Positions 9,237 to 18,691 of a DNA stretch of 64,000 bases are shown here, piece by piece. Source of the DNA: an uncultured Cyclobacteriaceae bacterium (GTDB lineage: Bacteria > Bacteroidota > Bacteroidia > Cytophagales > Cyclobacteriaceae); NCBI GenBank assembly GCA_943788235.1, contig CALSPM010000005.1, positions 451,001 through 515,000 on the forward strand, in the 5' to 3' direction. Made by a program: the position numbers and the translations under genes. The stretch's first letter is position 1. Every line of letters begins with the position of its first letter. Under the pieces are notes generated by a model. The model searched no databases. It was given only the letters and a program-made list of their open reading frames with translations, and was not told where the DNA came from.

Positions 9237-10763
9237 ATGCAAAGCTGTACCATAAAATCTGCCCTAATTTCGGTTTACAATAAAGAAGGACTCGAACCCA
9301 TCGTTAAAAAATTGTATCGCTTAGGCGTAGAGATATATTCGACCGGTGGTACCTATGCTTTCATTGATCAATTGGGCATAAAAGCAACGTTAGTCGAGGA
9401 TGTGACGGAATATCCATCTATTTTTGGAGGGAGGGTCAAAACCTTACATCCAAAAATTTTTGGAGGCATATTGAACAGAAGAGCAGATACTGGAGATGCT
9501 GCGGAAAAAAAGAAATATAATATCCCAGATATTGACTTAGTGATTGTAGACCTTTATCCTTTTGAGGAAACGGTTGCTTCTGGGGGAACCATGGAGGAAA
9601 TTATCGAGAAAATAGATATCGGGGGTATTGCCTTGATCCGAGGAGCAGCTAAAAACTTCACTGATGTGCTGATTATCTCCTCTAGAAATTATTATGGGGC
9701 ATTTTTAGATTTGCTTGAGAAGGGCGATGGCCTGACGACGGTGGATCAAAGAAAATTATTTGCATTACAAGCTTTCCATGTTTCCTCCCATTATGATACG
9801 GCTATTTTTAATTTTATGAATGAATCCAAGGAGTTGCCTGTGCACAAAGTCAGCTATGAGCAAAAGAAACCCTTAAGATACGGTGAAAACCCGCATCAAG
9901 AAGGAGTTTTCTACGGGGATTTGAATGCCTATTTTGATCAATTGGGAGGTAAGGATATTTCTTATAATAATTTAATAGATATTGAAGCTGCGGTCCAAAT
10001 CATTGCTGAATTTGATGAAGAACTAGCTTTTGGTATTTTAAAGCATAACAATGCTTGTGGCTTTGCCGTAGACTCAAATGTGAAAGCAGCATATCTTAAG
10101 GCGTATCAAGCGGACAGTACTTCGGCCTTTGGTGGCATTTTAGTCTGTAATAAAGAAATAGATCTGTTCGCAGCCAAAGAAATTCATAAACTATTTTTTG
10201 AGATTATTATTGCGCCTTCCTATGCCAAAGAGGCCTTGAAATTGCTGCAACAAAAAACGAACAGGATGATCCTTGTTCAGAAAAAAAGTTTTGAGGGTAA
10301 AGAGCAATTCAAATCTTTGTTAAACGGTATCGCTATTCAGGATTATAATGGTGCAACGGATCAGTTAAGTGATTTGAAGAGGGTAACTCAAAGGAAGCCT
10401 TCGCAAGCAGAAATTGATAACTTACTTTTTGCATCAAAGTTGTGCAAACATTCCAAATCAAATACGATTGTGCTGACCAATAATCATCAGTTATTGGCTA
10501 GCGGTGTAGGTCAGACCTCTCGAGTAGATGCCTTAGAGCAGGCAATTGCAAAGGCAAAGAAGTTTGGATTTGATTTACATGGAGCAGTGATGGCCTCTGA
10601 TGCCTTTTTTCCATTTCCAGACTGCGTAGAAATAGCTGGAGTTGCAGGGATCACCGCCATCATTCAGCCGGGAGGGTCTATAAAAGATCAGTTATCCATT
10701 GATATGTGTGATCAGAAAAATTTAGCAATGGTCTTTAGTGGACGTCGTCATTTTAAACATTAG
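9237..10763 (+). CDS. purH: Bifunctional AICAR transformylase/IMP cyclohydrolase
   Basis: The protein has 508 residues, the usual PurH length. The N-terminal part (about 1-145) is the MGS-like IMP cyclohydrolase domain with STGGTYAF and GGRVKTLHPKI. The C-terminal part is the AICAR transformylase domain with KPLRYGENPHQ near residue 215 and the catalytic KHNNACGF near 270. Together they carry out the last two steps of IMP synthesis. It sits next to purN, consistent with pathway clustering, and upstream of the mre operon with a 60 bp gap. Confidence 0.97.
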   Translation: MQSCTIKSALISVYNKEGLEPIVKKLYRLGVEIYSTGGTYAFIDQLGIKATLVEDVTEYPSIFGGRVKTLHPKIFGGILNRRADTGDAAEKKKYNIPDIDLVIVDLYPFEETVASGGTMEEIIEKIDIGGIALIRGAAKNFTDVLIISSRNYYGAFLDLLEKGDGLTTVDQRKLFALQAFHVSSHYDTAIFNFMNESKELPVHKVSYEQKKPLRYGENPHQEGVFYGDLNAYFDQLGGKDISYNNLIDIEAAVQIIAEFDEELAFGILKHNNACGFAVDSNVKAAYLKAYQADSTSAFGGILVCNKEIDLFAAKEIHKLFFEIIIAPSYAKEALKLLQQKTNRMILVQKKSFEGKEQFKSLLNGIAIQDYNGATDQLSDLKRVTQRKPSQAEIDNLLFASKLCKHSKSNTIVLTNNHQLLASGVGQTSRVDALEQAIAKAKKFGFDLHGAVMASDAFFPFPDCVEIAGVAGITAIIQPGGSIKDQLSIDMCDQKNLAMVFSGRRHFKH

Positions 10764-10823
10764 ATTTAGATTTAAAAAGATTGATTATATTGTAAACAAA
10801 TAAATACGTGGATTAATAATAAT

Positions 10824-11852
10824 ATGGGCATTTTTAACTTTTTTTCTAGTGATATAGCCATTGATTTGGGAACGGCTAATACTTTAATTATCCACAAAGA
10901 TAAGGTAGTGGTAGATGAACCCTCCATTATTGCCATTGACATGGAGACCACTAAAGTATTGGCTATTGGCCGTGAAGCGATGCAGATGCATGAGAAAACT
11001 CATCATAATATAAAGACCATAAGGCCTTTGAAAGATGGTGTTATTGCAGATTTTCATGCTGCGGAGCACATGATTCGTGGAATGATCAAGATGATGGATA
11101 AAGATACAAAAAGTTGGTTTCCCACCTCCCATAGAATGGTCATTTGTATTCCCTCTGGTATCACAGAGGTAGAAAAAAGAGCGGTTCGAGATTCCGCAGA
11201 ACACGCGGGTGCAAAGGAAGTTTATATGATTCATGAACCCATTGCTGCCGCCATTGGAATTGGCATAAACATAAGTCAACCGAACGGGTCAATGATTGTT
11301 GATATCGGTGGTGGGACCACAGAAATTGCGGTCATTGCACTTTCAGGAATCGTGGCTGACCAATCAATACGCGTGGCCGGAGATTCTTTTACCAAAGATA
11401 TCTTAGACTACATGCGAAGACAGCATAATTTATTAATTGGTGAGCGTACTGCGGAGCGAGTGAAAATCGAGATAGGTTCTGCCTTAACTGAGTTAGATGA
11501 TGGGCCGGAAGATTTTGAGGTCAGAGGGAGGGATCTGATGACAGGAATTCCTAAAGTAATAAAAATATCTTATCCCGAGATAGCTTTTGCTATCGATAAG
11601 TCAGTCTCTAAAATTGAAGAGGCCGTTTTAAAAGCGCTTGAAATATCTCCACCAGAACTTTCTGCAGATATATATGAAAACGGAATTTATTTAACGGGAG
11701 GGGGTGCGATGCTGCGTGGTTTAGATAAGCGACTTTCACTCAAAACCAAATTACGCATTCATATTGCTGAAGATCCGCTGAGGGCAGTAGTTAGGGGAAC
11801 GGGTTTAGCCCTCAAAGAGCTCGAAAATTATAAACCTGTATTGATGACTTAA
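10824..11852 (+). CDS. mreB: Rod-shape protein MreB
   Basis: The 342-residue actin-like ATPase begins with the phosphate-1 motif IDLGTANTLI near residues 13-22. It also has the DIGGGTTEIAV phosphate-2 segment near 160 and a YLTGGGAMLRGL adenosine motif near 290. MreB forms membrane-associated filaments that guide lateral wall synthesis. It is first in a five-gene operon and abuts mreC with no spacer. Its presence with mreCD, mrdA and rodA indicates a rod-shaped cell. Confidence 0.97.
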   Translation: MGIFNFFSSDIAIDLGTANTLIIHKDKVVVDEPSIIAIDMETTKVLAIGREAMQMHEKTHHNIKTIRPLKDGVIADFHAAEHMIRGMIKMMDKDTKSWFPTSHRMVICIPSGITEVEKRAVRDSAEHAGAKEVYMIHEPIAAAIGIGINISQPNGSMIVDIGGGTTEIAVIALSGIVADQSIRVAGDSFTKDILDYMRRQHNLLIGERTAERVKIEIGSALTELDDGPEDFEVRGRDLMTGIPKVIKISYPEIAFAIDKSVSKIEEAVLKALEISPPELSADIYENGIYLTGGGAMLRGLDKRLSLKTKLRIHIAEDPLRAVVRGTGLALKELENYKPVLMT

Positions 11853-12656
11853 ATGCAGCAATTATTTGTCTTTTTATTTCGTAGTCGAGTTTTAGCTTTT
11901 TTCTTTTTTTTGGAGTTGATCTCAATTTGGCTCATTTTTTCATATAATAACCTTTACAATTCATATCTATTTAATACCTCTAATAAAATTGTGGGTTCCG
12001 TCCTTGAAATGAATCATAATATTGATCAGTACTTTCAATTGGATGAAATTAATGAGAAACTTCTTGCCGAAAATGCATTATTGAGAGAAGAATTATCAAA
12101 AAAAAACTTAGGGATGATGGGCTACGATACACTCAAAGGGAATACCCATGTGATTCCAGCGCGCGTGATAAATAATGAGTTTCGAAATCCGGAAAATTAC
12201 CTGACCCTAGACAAGGGATCCTTATCTCAAATTGAACCCGGTATGGCAGTCATTTCAAGAGAGGGAGCGGTGGGGATCATTAAGTCGGTCAGCAGTCATT
12301 TTTCTACGGTCGCTTCCATTTTGAACAGAAAATTAATGACTTCCAGTCAGCTCAACAAGACGAATACTTTATGTACGGTCCAATGGAACTTAGAGGGCCC
12401 TTTGGTGGCAGACGTAAAATATATTCCTCGCCATATCAATATAGGCATTGGAGATACGGTAAGTACCTCAGGCTATAATGTAGTTTTTCCTGCAGAAATT
12501 ATGTTAGGCACTATTGTTTCCTATCAATTACCCGATGAGTCTCCTTTTTATGTTGCTAAGATTAAATTATCTTCAGATTTATCATCGATAGATGCTGTTT
12601 ATGTGATAAGAAATCCATTAAAATGGGAGATGGATAGTTTACAAACTGTTTTATGA
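11853..12656 (+). CDS. mreC: Rod-shape protein MreC
   Basis: The 267-residue protein has an N-terminal membrane helix (about 10-30), a coiled-coil stretch (about 50-80, with NEKLLAENALLREEL) and a beta-rich periplasmic domain, the MreC layout. It links MreB filaments to PBP2 and RodA. Sequence identity in this family is low, so gene order is important support. The ATG follows the mreB stop directly, and the stop overlaps mreD by 4 bp (ATGA). Confidence 0.92.
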   Translation: MQQLFVFLFRSRVLAFFFFLELISIWLIFSYNNLYNSYLFNTSNKIVGSVLEMNHNIDQYFQLDEINEKLLAENALLREELSKKNLGMMGYDTLKGNTHVIPARVINNEFRNPENYLTLDKGSLSQIEPGMAVISREGAVGIIKSVSSHFSTVASILNRKLMTSSQLNKTNTLCTVQWNLEGPLVADVKYIPRHINIGIGDTVSTSGYNVVFPAEIMLGTIVSYQLPDESPFYVAKIKLSSDLSSIDAVYVIRNPLKWEMDSLQTVL

Positions 12657-13168
12657 ATAGAGTCAGTTGGAAATTGTTAACGTTTTATTTTGTGGGATAT
12701 GTCATCTTTCAAATACCATTACTGCATAAATTTGTATTGTTCAACGTAGCTTTTAGCTTTTTCTACTTGGGATTTTTAGTCTTTTTTCCTTTGGGACAAA
12801 ATCCTATATTAAGGTTGATAGTAGGTTTTTTAACAGGGTTATACATTGATTTTTTTTCCAATACGCCCGGCCTTCATGCAAGTGTATGCACTTTCATCAT
12901 GCTTTTTAGAGATACTTGGTTAGGGACTATTTTAGAACATCAAAAAGGAGTTTTAGATATAAATATTTATATCTTAAAAATGAGAGGGGTATGGCTTTAC
13001 GTTTTGCCCCTTATTTTCATTCATCACCTTATGATATTTTGGATTAATTATGGCAGTTGGATGGGTTTATTTATGACATTTGACCAAATTTTGGCCAGTA
13101 CTATTTTTTCTCTTCTAAGCATTTTACTCATTAATTTGGTTATTTCTAAAAAGCCAATTCGGATATGA
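12653..13168 (+). CDS. mreD: Rod-shape protein MreD
   Basis: This 171-residue protein has about five hydrophobic helices and little else that can be recognised, as usual for MreD. The segment GFLTGLYIDFFSNTPGLHA near residues 57-75 resembles the conserved MreD loop. The call relies on that loop, on size and on its position between mreC and mrdA with 4 bp overlaps on both sides. Confidence 0.87.
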   Translation: MNRVSWKLLTFYFVGYVIFQIPLLHKFVLFNVAFSFFYLGFLVFFPLGQNPILRLIVGFLTGLYIDFFSNTPGLHASVCTFIMLFRDTWLGTILEHQKGVLDINIYILKMRGVWLYVLPLIFIHHLMIFWINYGSWMGLFMTFDQILASTIFSLLSILLINLVISKKPIRI

Positions 13169-14964
13169 AAAGTCGGATTTTAGGTATAAAATTTTTTGTG
13201 ATTATTACCATTTCTGTACTGTCCATGAGATTATTTAGTATTCAAGTTATGGATACAGATTATCAAGAAATTGCTAATCGAAATGTAATTCAAAAAAGCA
13301 TTGAATACCCCTACAGAGGTCTTATATTTGACACAAAAGGGAAGCTTTTGTTGTATAATGACCCTGTTTTTGATTTAATGATCACGCCTAAAAATGTAGA
13401 TTTATCAGATTCATTCTTGATTAAAAAATTACTGTTCATTACGCAAAGGGAGTTTGACCAGGCCTACCTAAAGGCAACATCTTTCTCTAGAAATTTGCCC
13501 TCTATATTTTATAAACAGCTGTCCAATGAAAAATTCGCAGCATTCCAAGATAGAATGAGAGATTTGGAAGGATTTAATATCAACTCACGAACTACACGGG
13601 GTTATGCTGAAATAGGATTGGCAAATATATTAGGTTACGTGGGAGAGGTGACTCAAAATCAGTTAAATATGGATACTACAGGCTATTATAAGTCTGGCGA
13701 TAATATAGGGATCACAGGGATTGAAAAAACTTATGAAAGATCAATAAGAGGATTGAGAGGGGTTAAATACCGTAATGTAGATGTACAAGGGATCAATATG
13801 GGTTCCTTCGAGAATGGAGCTTATGATACTTTGCCTCAACCAGGAAAGAATTTGGTACTGACCATAGATGGAGCACTTCAGAAATATGCAGAGAGACTTA
13901 TGGAAGGAAAAATAGGGAGTCTGGTAGCCATAGATCCTTCGTCTGGCGAAATACTCGCCTTGGTTTCAGCTCCATCTTATGATCCTTCATTGCTTTCAGG
14001 TAGGGGATTTTCTAAGAACTTTGGAACTATTCAGAGGGACTCGCTGAAACCTTTATTCAACCGTCCTTTACAGGCCATGTATCCGCCGGGATCGATGTTT
14101 AAGACTATTCAAGCTTTGATTGCGTTAGAACAAGATCAGGTGCAGGCGGATGAAATTATTACTGTGAATAGCAAACTCATTGGCGATCACGCGCCACTCG
14201 GTAAATACGATATGCAGCGTGCGATTACAAAATCTTCAAATAATTATTTTTTTAAAGTCTTTCGCAGGATCATTCAGCAAGGGGAGCATCTAAGTCCATT
14301 TATTGACAGTAGAATGGGTTATAATAAGTGGCGGGATTATGTTTTGCAGTTTGGTTTTGGTAAAATACTGGATATAGATCTTCCCAATGAGAAAGCAGGT
14401 TTTGTTCCAAGTTTGGAATTTTATGACCAAATTTATGGGAAGGAAAGGTGGAAGTTTTCTAATATTTATTCTTTGAGCATCGGTCAGGGAGAACTTTTGG
14501 TAACCCCTCTTCAAATGGCTAATCTGGGCGTAATATTAGCCAATAGAGGGTATTATTTTACCCCACATTTGGTCAAAAAAGTAGGTGTTGAAAGGTTAGA
14601 TTTTAGTCAAAAGAGTTCCATAGAAATAGATACGGGGCATTTTGAGAGTATATTAGAAGGAATGCAGGCATTGGTATCCGTACCTGGATCAAGGGCATAT
14701 ATACCTGGTTTAGTTTTTTGTGGTAAAACTAGTACAGTTGAAAACCCGCAAGGTCTGGATCATTCGGGATTCATGGGCTTTGCTCCTAGGAATAATCCAA
14801 AAATAGCCATTGCGGTCTATGTAGAAAATGCGGGCTGGGGAGCACGTGCGGCATTGTCAACGGCTAGTTTGGCCATTGAAAAGTATGTAAACGGGTCAGT
14901 TAAAAAGAAATGGCTTGAGAATTATGTTTTAAAAGGGGATTTTCAAGATGCGAAGCCAGAATAA
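13165..14964 (+). CDS. mrdA: Penicillin-binding protein 2
   Basis: The protein has 599 residues with one N-terminal anchor helix, a dimerisation domain and a transpeptidase domain. All three catalytic motifs are present: S310-M-F-K313, S358-x-N (in KSSNNYF) and K521-T-S. PBP2 is the class B transpeptidase of the elongation complex, cross-linking peptidoglycan in the periplasm with RodA. It overlaps mreD by 4 bp and rodA by 17 bp. The family is usually around 600-640 residues, so it is full length. Confidence 0.96.
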   Translation: MKSRILGIKFFVIITISVLSMRLFSIQVMDTDYQEIANRNVIQKSIEYPYRGLIFDTKGKLLLYNDPVFDLMITPKNVDLSDSFLIKKLLFITQREFDQAYLKATSFSRNLPSIFYKQLSNEKFAAFQDRMRDLEGFNINSRTTRGYAEIGLANILGYVGEVTQNQLNMDTTGYYKSGDNIGITGIEKTYERSIRGLRGVKYRNVDVQGINMGSFENGAYDTLPQPGKNLVLTIDGALQKYAERLMEGKIGSLVAIDPSSGEILALVSAPSYDPSLLSGRGFSKNFGTIQRDSLKPLFNRPLQAMYPPGSMFKTIQALIALEQDQVQADEIITVNSKLIGDHAPLGKYDMQRAITKSSNNYFFKVFRRIIQQGEHLSPFIDSRMGYNKWRDYVLQFGFGKILDIDLPNEKAGFVPSLEFYDQIYGKERWKFSNIYSLSIGQGELLVTPLQMANLGVILANRGYYFTPHLVKKVGVERLDFSQKSSIEIDTGHFESILEGMQALVSVPGSRAYIPGLVFCGKTSTVENPQGLDHSGFMGFAPRNNPKIAIAVYVENAGWGARAALSTASLAIEKYVNGSVKKKWLENYVLKGDFQDAKPE

Positions 14965-16216
14965 ATACCAAGTAGATACCTTATCTGTGGTTTATTTTTT
15001 ATCACTTGTTATGCTAGGGTGGATTAATATATATGCTGCGGACTATGATCTGGATGGGACTACCTCATTTTTTGATTTAAATCAAAGTTCAACAAAGCAA
15101 CTTCTTTGGATTGGCGCTTCTCTCTTTTTGATTACAGTCATTTTTATTTTGGATTATCGGTTTTACGATTCATTTGGTTATGTAATTTGGGGCATATCCA
15201 TTTTTTTTCTTTTGGCTGTATTATTTTTCGGCAAAGAAGTTGCAGGTTCAACCTCTTGGTTTGAGATTGGATTCATAAAAATCCAACCATCTGAGTTTGC
15301 TAAAATTGCCACGGCTATCGGGTTGGCAAAATACCTTAGTTCACAGAGTGTTGGAGTATCTGATAAGTATAAGTATAAGTTGGGTATTTCTGCATTGTTA
15401 TTTTTAATTCCGATGGGGCTCATTATTTTGCAAGGGGACTTGGGTTCCGCGATGGTGTTTGGAAGTTTGATTCTGGTATTATTCAGAGAAGGCCTTTCTG
15501 CGAAGTTATTGTTTTTCTCTTGCTATGCAGTTCTATTGTTTTTATTAACTCTTTTGATAGATCAATGGATACTACTTTTTATGGTACTTGCCTTGTTTTT
15601 GATAGGCTTAGGATTATTCATAAAGAATAGAAAAGCCCTAATTGTTATATTTGGGTTATCTATCTTAAGTTTTGGGTTAATTAAGAGTGTTGATTTTGTA
15701 TTGAATCAAGTGCTTAAGGAGCATCAGCAACTGAGAGTCATGTCCCTGATCAATCCAAATGCAGACCCACTCGGTATTGGATGGAATGTGATGCAATCTA
15801 AAATAGCCATTGGTTCGGGCGGTTTTATGGGTAAAGGTTTTTTGAAAGGGACGCAAACTAAATTTGATTTTGTGCCTGCCCAAACTACGGATTTCATTTT
15901 TTGTACCGTAGGAGAAGAACAGGGATGGTTAGGAGCGACTTTAATTATGATATTGTTTGGGGCTTTCTTTTTGCGGCTATTGACGATAGCGGAACGCCAA
16001 AAATCGAGGTTTGTAAGAATTTATGGTTACTCAGTGGTATCTATAATGTTTTTTCATTTCGCTATAAATATAGCCATGACCATTGGTTTATTCCCGGTTA
16101 TAGGAATTCCGCTTCCTTTTTTCAGTTATGGGGGATCGAGTTTTTGGACTTTTACCATGTTACTCTTTATTCTCCTTAAGTTGGACAGTCAAAGAATGGA
16201 CCAACTAGAGCATTGA
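14948..16216 (+). CDS. rodA: Peptidoglycan glycosyltransferase RodA
   Basis: The 422-residue SEDS protein has ten predicted membrane helices and the conserved segments IKIQPSEFAK near residue 115, QGDLGSAMV near 162 and the C-terminal PLPFFSYGGSS near 393. RodA polymerises lipid II during elongation together with PBP2. The ATG at 14948 lies inside mrdA. The stop at 16214-16216 is followed immediately by the stop of a convergent gene, with no bases between them. Confidence 0.96.
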   Translation: MRSQNKYQVDTLSVVYFLSLVMLGWINIYAADYDLDGTTSFFDLNQSSTKQLLWIGASLFLITVIFILDYRFYDSFGYVIWGISIFFLLAVLFFGKEVAGSTSWFEIGFIKIQPSEFAKIATAIGLAKYLSSQSVGVSDKYKYKLGISALLFLIPMGLIILQGDLGSAMVFGSLILVLFREGLSAKLLFFSCYAVLLFLLTLLIDQWILLFMVLALFLIGLGLFIKNRKALIVIFGLSILSFGLIKSVDFVLNQVLKEHQQLRVMSLINPNADPLGIGWNVMQSKIAIGSGGFMGKGFLKGTQTKFDFVPAQTTDFIFCTVGEEQGWLGATLIMILFGAFFLRLLTIAERQKSRFVRIYGYSVVSIMFFHFAINIAMTIGLFPVIGIPLPFFSYGGSSFWTFTMLLFILLKLDSQRMDQLEH

Positions 16217-17869
16217 TTAGCGAAATTTTCTGAAGATAATTTTTAATAGTTCCTTTACAATTTCAGCATTCATATCCCATTGATGTTCCTTAGCATCATT
16301 TCGGATTAAATGCTCCACAGCAGCATCAAAATTTTCTAAGTGCTCAATTTTTGTGATGGTGGCTTTAAATTTTTCATCACTGTCGCCAAATAATTCTTTC
16401 ACAAACATATACTGATGATTGATTGAAATATTAGACAAAATATTGGTAATCCGTTCTTCCTGATGGGTGTCTGCTATCGTTTTGGTTTCAGATTGGAATT
16501 GCTCATTGATAGTTTCAAAGTCTAACTTTGATAATTCAGGTTCTTTCTTGTAGCCTAAGTCACCGTTGAGGTCTTCTAGTGCGCTTGCAGCATTTTTCTT
16601 ATTTTTATAAACTTCAACGATGGGATCTTCTAATGGGAAATCATAAAGTTCATCTTGTTTTCCAGCGTCTGGATCAATTTCATCTAAGGTTTGAAATTGA
16701 TCCATTGAGTCATCCTTATCAGTTTCCAAAGAAAAGTCACTTGTTGATCTTTCTAATTCATCATTTTCAAAATCATCGTTTTTTGTTGCTTCCTGCTCAC
16801 GGATTGATAAAGTGTCTTCACTAGATGAAGAAGTTTCCGACTGATCTACCTTTTTAACCGAGTTCTCGGCAGGCGCATTATCTATTTGGGCTTTGGCGAC
16901 TTCAGAGAGAGTTTTCTTGTCATCTGGCTGATTTGAGGCAGATCGATTGCTACTTGTTGAGTGTGCTACTAGATCTTCATTTTCTGGACTGGGCGGGTCT
17001 TCTGTCACCTCTTTCTCGGAATCATCTTGCACTTTTGAGGCCATTTCTACCTCATAAGGGCTCGCTGATTCGGTTTTAGGAGCACTTTTTCCAATAACTA
17101 CTTCTGATGGTGGATCACTATCTTGTGGGTCTGAGGGGTCTTCAGCGCTGTCCATTTGATGGATGGTTTCTTGTATTTTATCTTCAACATCGTCATGCCT
17201 ACCCGAAAGCTCTGTAATGATTAAATTTCGTTCATTATTTTTTTTAATGGATGGACTAACCTCGAATAATTCTTGTTTTTCTATAATGAGAATTTCAGAT
17301 AGCCGCTCAATAAGTGGATGCTTATCAAGCGTTTCTTTCTCAAAAAAAGCAACGGCGTACTTTTTTAGGTGTTTGAGATCACGTATGTCAAAGTCATTTA
17401 GAAAATCTAGTATTAAGGATTTATGAAATACTAAGTATTTTGCAAACTGTGGGACCAATTTTTTAGTTTTGAGTAATTCTGGTCTTTTTTTGATTTCATT
17501 ATTTAAGTAGGTTGCAGGATCGAAATTGAGAATAATAAGATCTTCGACTGCTTTTTCGATGATAGGTTTGAGATTTTCGGCATTGATAAAAATATTTTGG
17601 GAAAGGATATTCATGAACTTTGAAATCATTACTTTCACTTCTGTTGCATGATAATCAAAATAAGGGCTTTCAATCCGTTGCATCTCCTCTTGCCAGCGTT
17701 CGAAGAGAGATTTAATGATGAATAGATTTAACTGTTTGATAGGTGAGATATATAGAATTTCTTTACCTGTGAGCTTTTCTTTTTCATTGAATGCCTGTGC
17801 AATCAGTTGCTCTGAAAAAACAGTTTTATATTGACTGATAAAGGATGAGTTTAATTTTTCTTGTAACAT
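16217..17869 (-). CDS. Conserved-looking protein with acidic linker, function unknown
   Basis: I do not recognise this 550-residue protein. No signal peptide or membrane helix is seen. Residues 1-215 look like a folded, mostly helical domain. Residues about 220-430 are low complexity and strongly acidic (Asp, Glu, Ser, Pro), probably disordered. Residues about 450-550 form a second helical domain ending in a Lys/Arg-rich tail. The two ordered ends with an acidic tether suggest a scaffold or adaptor in the cytoplasm, but that is inference. The gene is convergent with rodA (abutting stops) and divergent from tdk across a 291 bp gap. Confidence 0.75.
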   Translation of the reverse strand: MLQEKLNSSFISQYKTVFSEQLIAQAFNEKEKLTGKEILYISPIKQLNLFIIKSLFERWQEEMQRIESPYFDYHATEVKVMISKFMNILSQNIFINAENLKPIIEKAVEDLIILNFDPATYLNNEIKKRPELLKTKKLVPQFAKYLVFHKSLILDFLNDFDIRDLKHLKKYAVAFFEKETLDKHPLIERLSEILIIEKQELFEVSPSIKKNNERNLIITELSGRHDDVEDKIQETIHQMDSAEDPSDPQDSDPPSEVVIGKSAPKTESASPYEVEMASKVQDDSEKEVTEDPPSPENEDLVAHSTSSNRSASNQPDDKKTLSEVAKAQIDNAPAENSVKKVDQSETSSSSEDTLSIREQEATKNDDFENDELERSTSDFSLETDKDDSMDQFQTLDEIDPDAGKQDELYDFPLEDPIVEVYKNKKNAASALEDLNGDLGYKKEPELSKLDFETINEQFQSETKTIADTHQEERITNILSNISINHQYMFVKELFGDSDEKFKATITKIEHLENFDAAVEHLIRNDAKEHQWDMNAEIVKELLKIIFRKFR

Positions 17870-18160
17870 AAGTGCATCAAAAAATGCTAAGTCTAATAAT
17901 TCTAGTGCTAGGTAAAGCTATTGATTAGGAGGATAAAAATGAAAGCCTAAAGATTATTTTATAGTATGCAATGAATTTCTTATTAGGATAATTAAAATGA
18001 AAGTATGCCAATCTTTAAAATTTTTAACAGTTCCCGATATTTTAAAATTATTTTTTCGTGATATCTTTAAATCAGTTTTAAAGGTGAAAATGATTGAATG
18101 CATTAGGCATGAAATATATTTAAGGTAAGTCATTGTTAAAAAGGTCTAAATTATTTTATA
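17870..18160. other. Intergenic region between divergent genes
   Basis: This 291 bp AT-rich gap must contain promoters for the acidic-linker protein (minus) and tdk (plus), but I see no clear TAnnTTTG element for either. Two imperfect copies of a roughly 22 bp element (attagga, 2-5 nt, taaaaatgaaag) lie at 17924-17945 and 17982-18004. The first contains a strong AGGAGG followed by ATG AAA GCC and a stop, so it encodes nothing. No RNA gene or repeat family could be recognised. Confidence 0.4.
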
Positions 18161-18691
18161 ATGGGACAAATTGAAGTGATATGTGGGCCCATGTTTGCAG
18201 GTAAAACGGAAGCCCTTATTGGAAGATTAACCGAGGCTTCAAAAAAGGGAGCCCATGTCCAAATTTTCAAACCAGTGTTAGATAGTCGGTATGCTGAAGA
18301 GGTGATTATGTCACATAATTCAAACAGCTTACCCGCTTTGCCTGTGCGCAAGGCCAAGGACATCCTGAGTAAAATTAACTATTGTGATGTCGTGGGCATT
18401 GATGAGGTTCAGTTTTTTGATGATGGACTTATCATCGGTGTCAATATTTTGGCCAATCAAGGGAAGCGTGTAGTCCTCTCAGGCTTAGATATGGATTATC
18501 TTGGCAAGCCTTTTGATTTAGTTGCCCGTCTCATGAGCATAGCCGAATATGTCACTAAATTACAGGGGATATGTACGCAATGTGGAGCTGCCGCTTTTTT
18601 TTCACATAGATTATCGAAGTCCAAACGAAAAATATTGCTTGGAGAGCGAGAAGAGTATGAAGTATTGTGCAGAGCATGTTTTTATGATTAG
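18161..18691 (+). CDS. tdk: Thymidine kinase
   Basis: The 176-residue protein is a type II thymidine kinase. It has the P-loop GPMFAGKTE at residues 8-16, the Walker B-like DVVGIDEVQFF near 80 and a zinc-binding lasso built from CTQC and CRAC pairs near the C-terminus. It phosphorylates thymidine in the salvage pathway. Its last 8 bp overlap the start of porZ, so the two are probably co-transcribed. Confidence 0.96.
   Translation: MGQIEVICGPMFAGKTEALIGRLTEASKKGAHVQIFKPVLDSRYAEEVIMSHNSNSLPALPVRKAKDILSKINYCDVVGIDEVQFFDDGLIIGVNILANQGKRVVLSGLDMDYLGKPFDLVARLMSIAEYVTKLQGICTQCGAAAFFSHRLSKSKRKILLGEREEYEVLCRACFYD

Noticed and set aside
10884..11279. 131-codon minus-strand frame inside mreB
   Set aside because: It is a shadow of a well-conserved gene, has no start context or family and is antisense to a confirmed mreB frame.
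17924..18004. Two imperfect 22 bp copies with AGGAGG and ATG
   Set aside because: The first ATG stops after three codons, similarity is loose and no known element matches, so no function is claimed.
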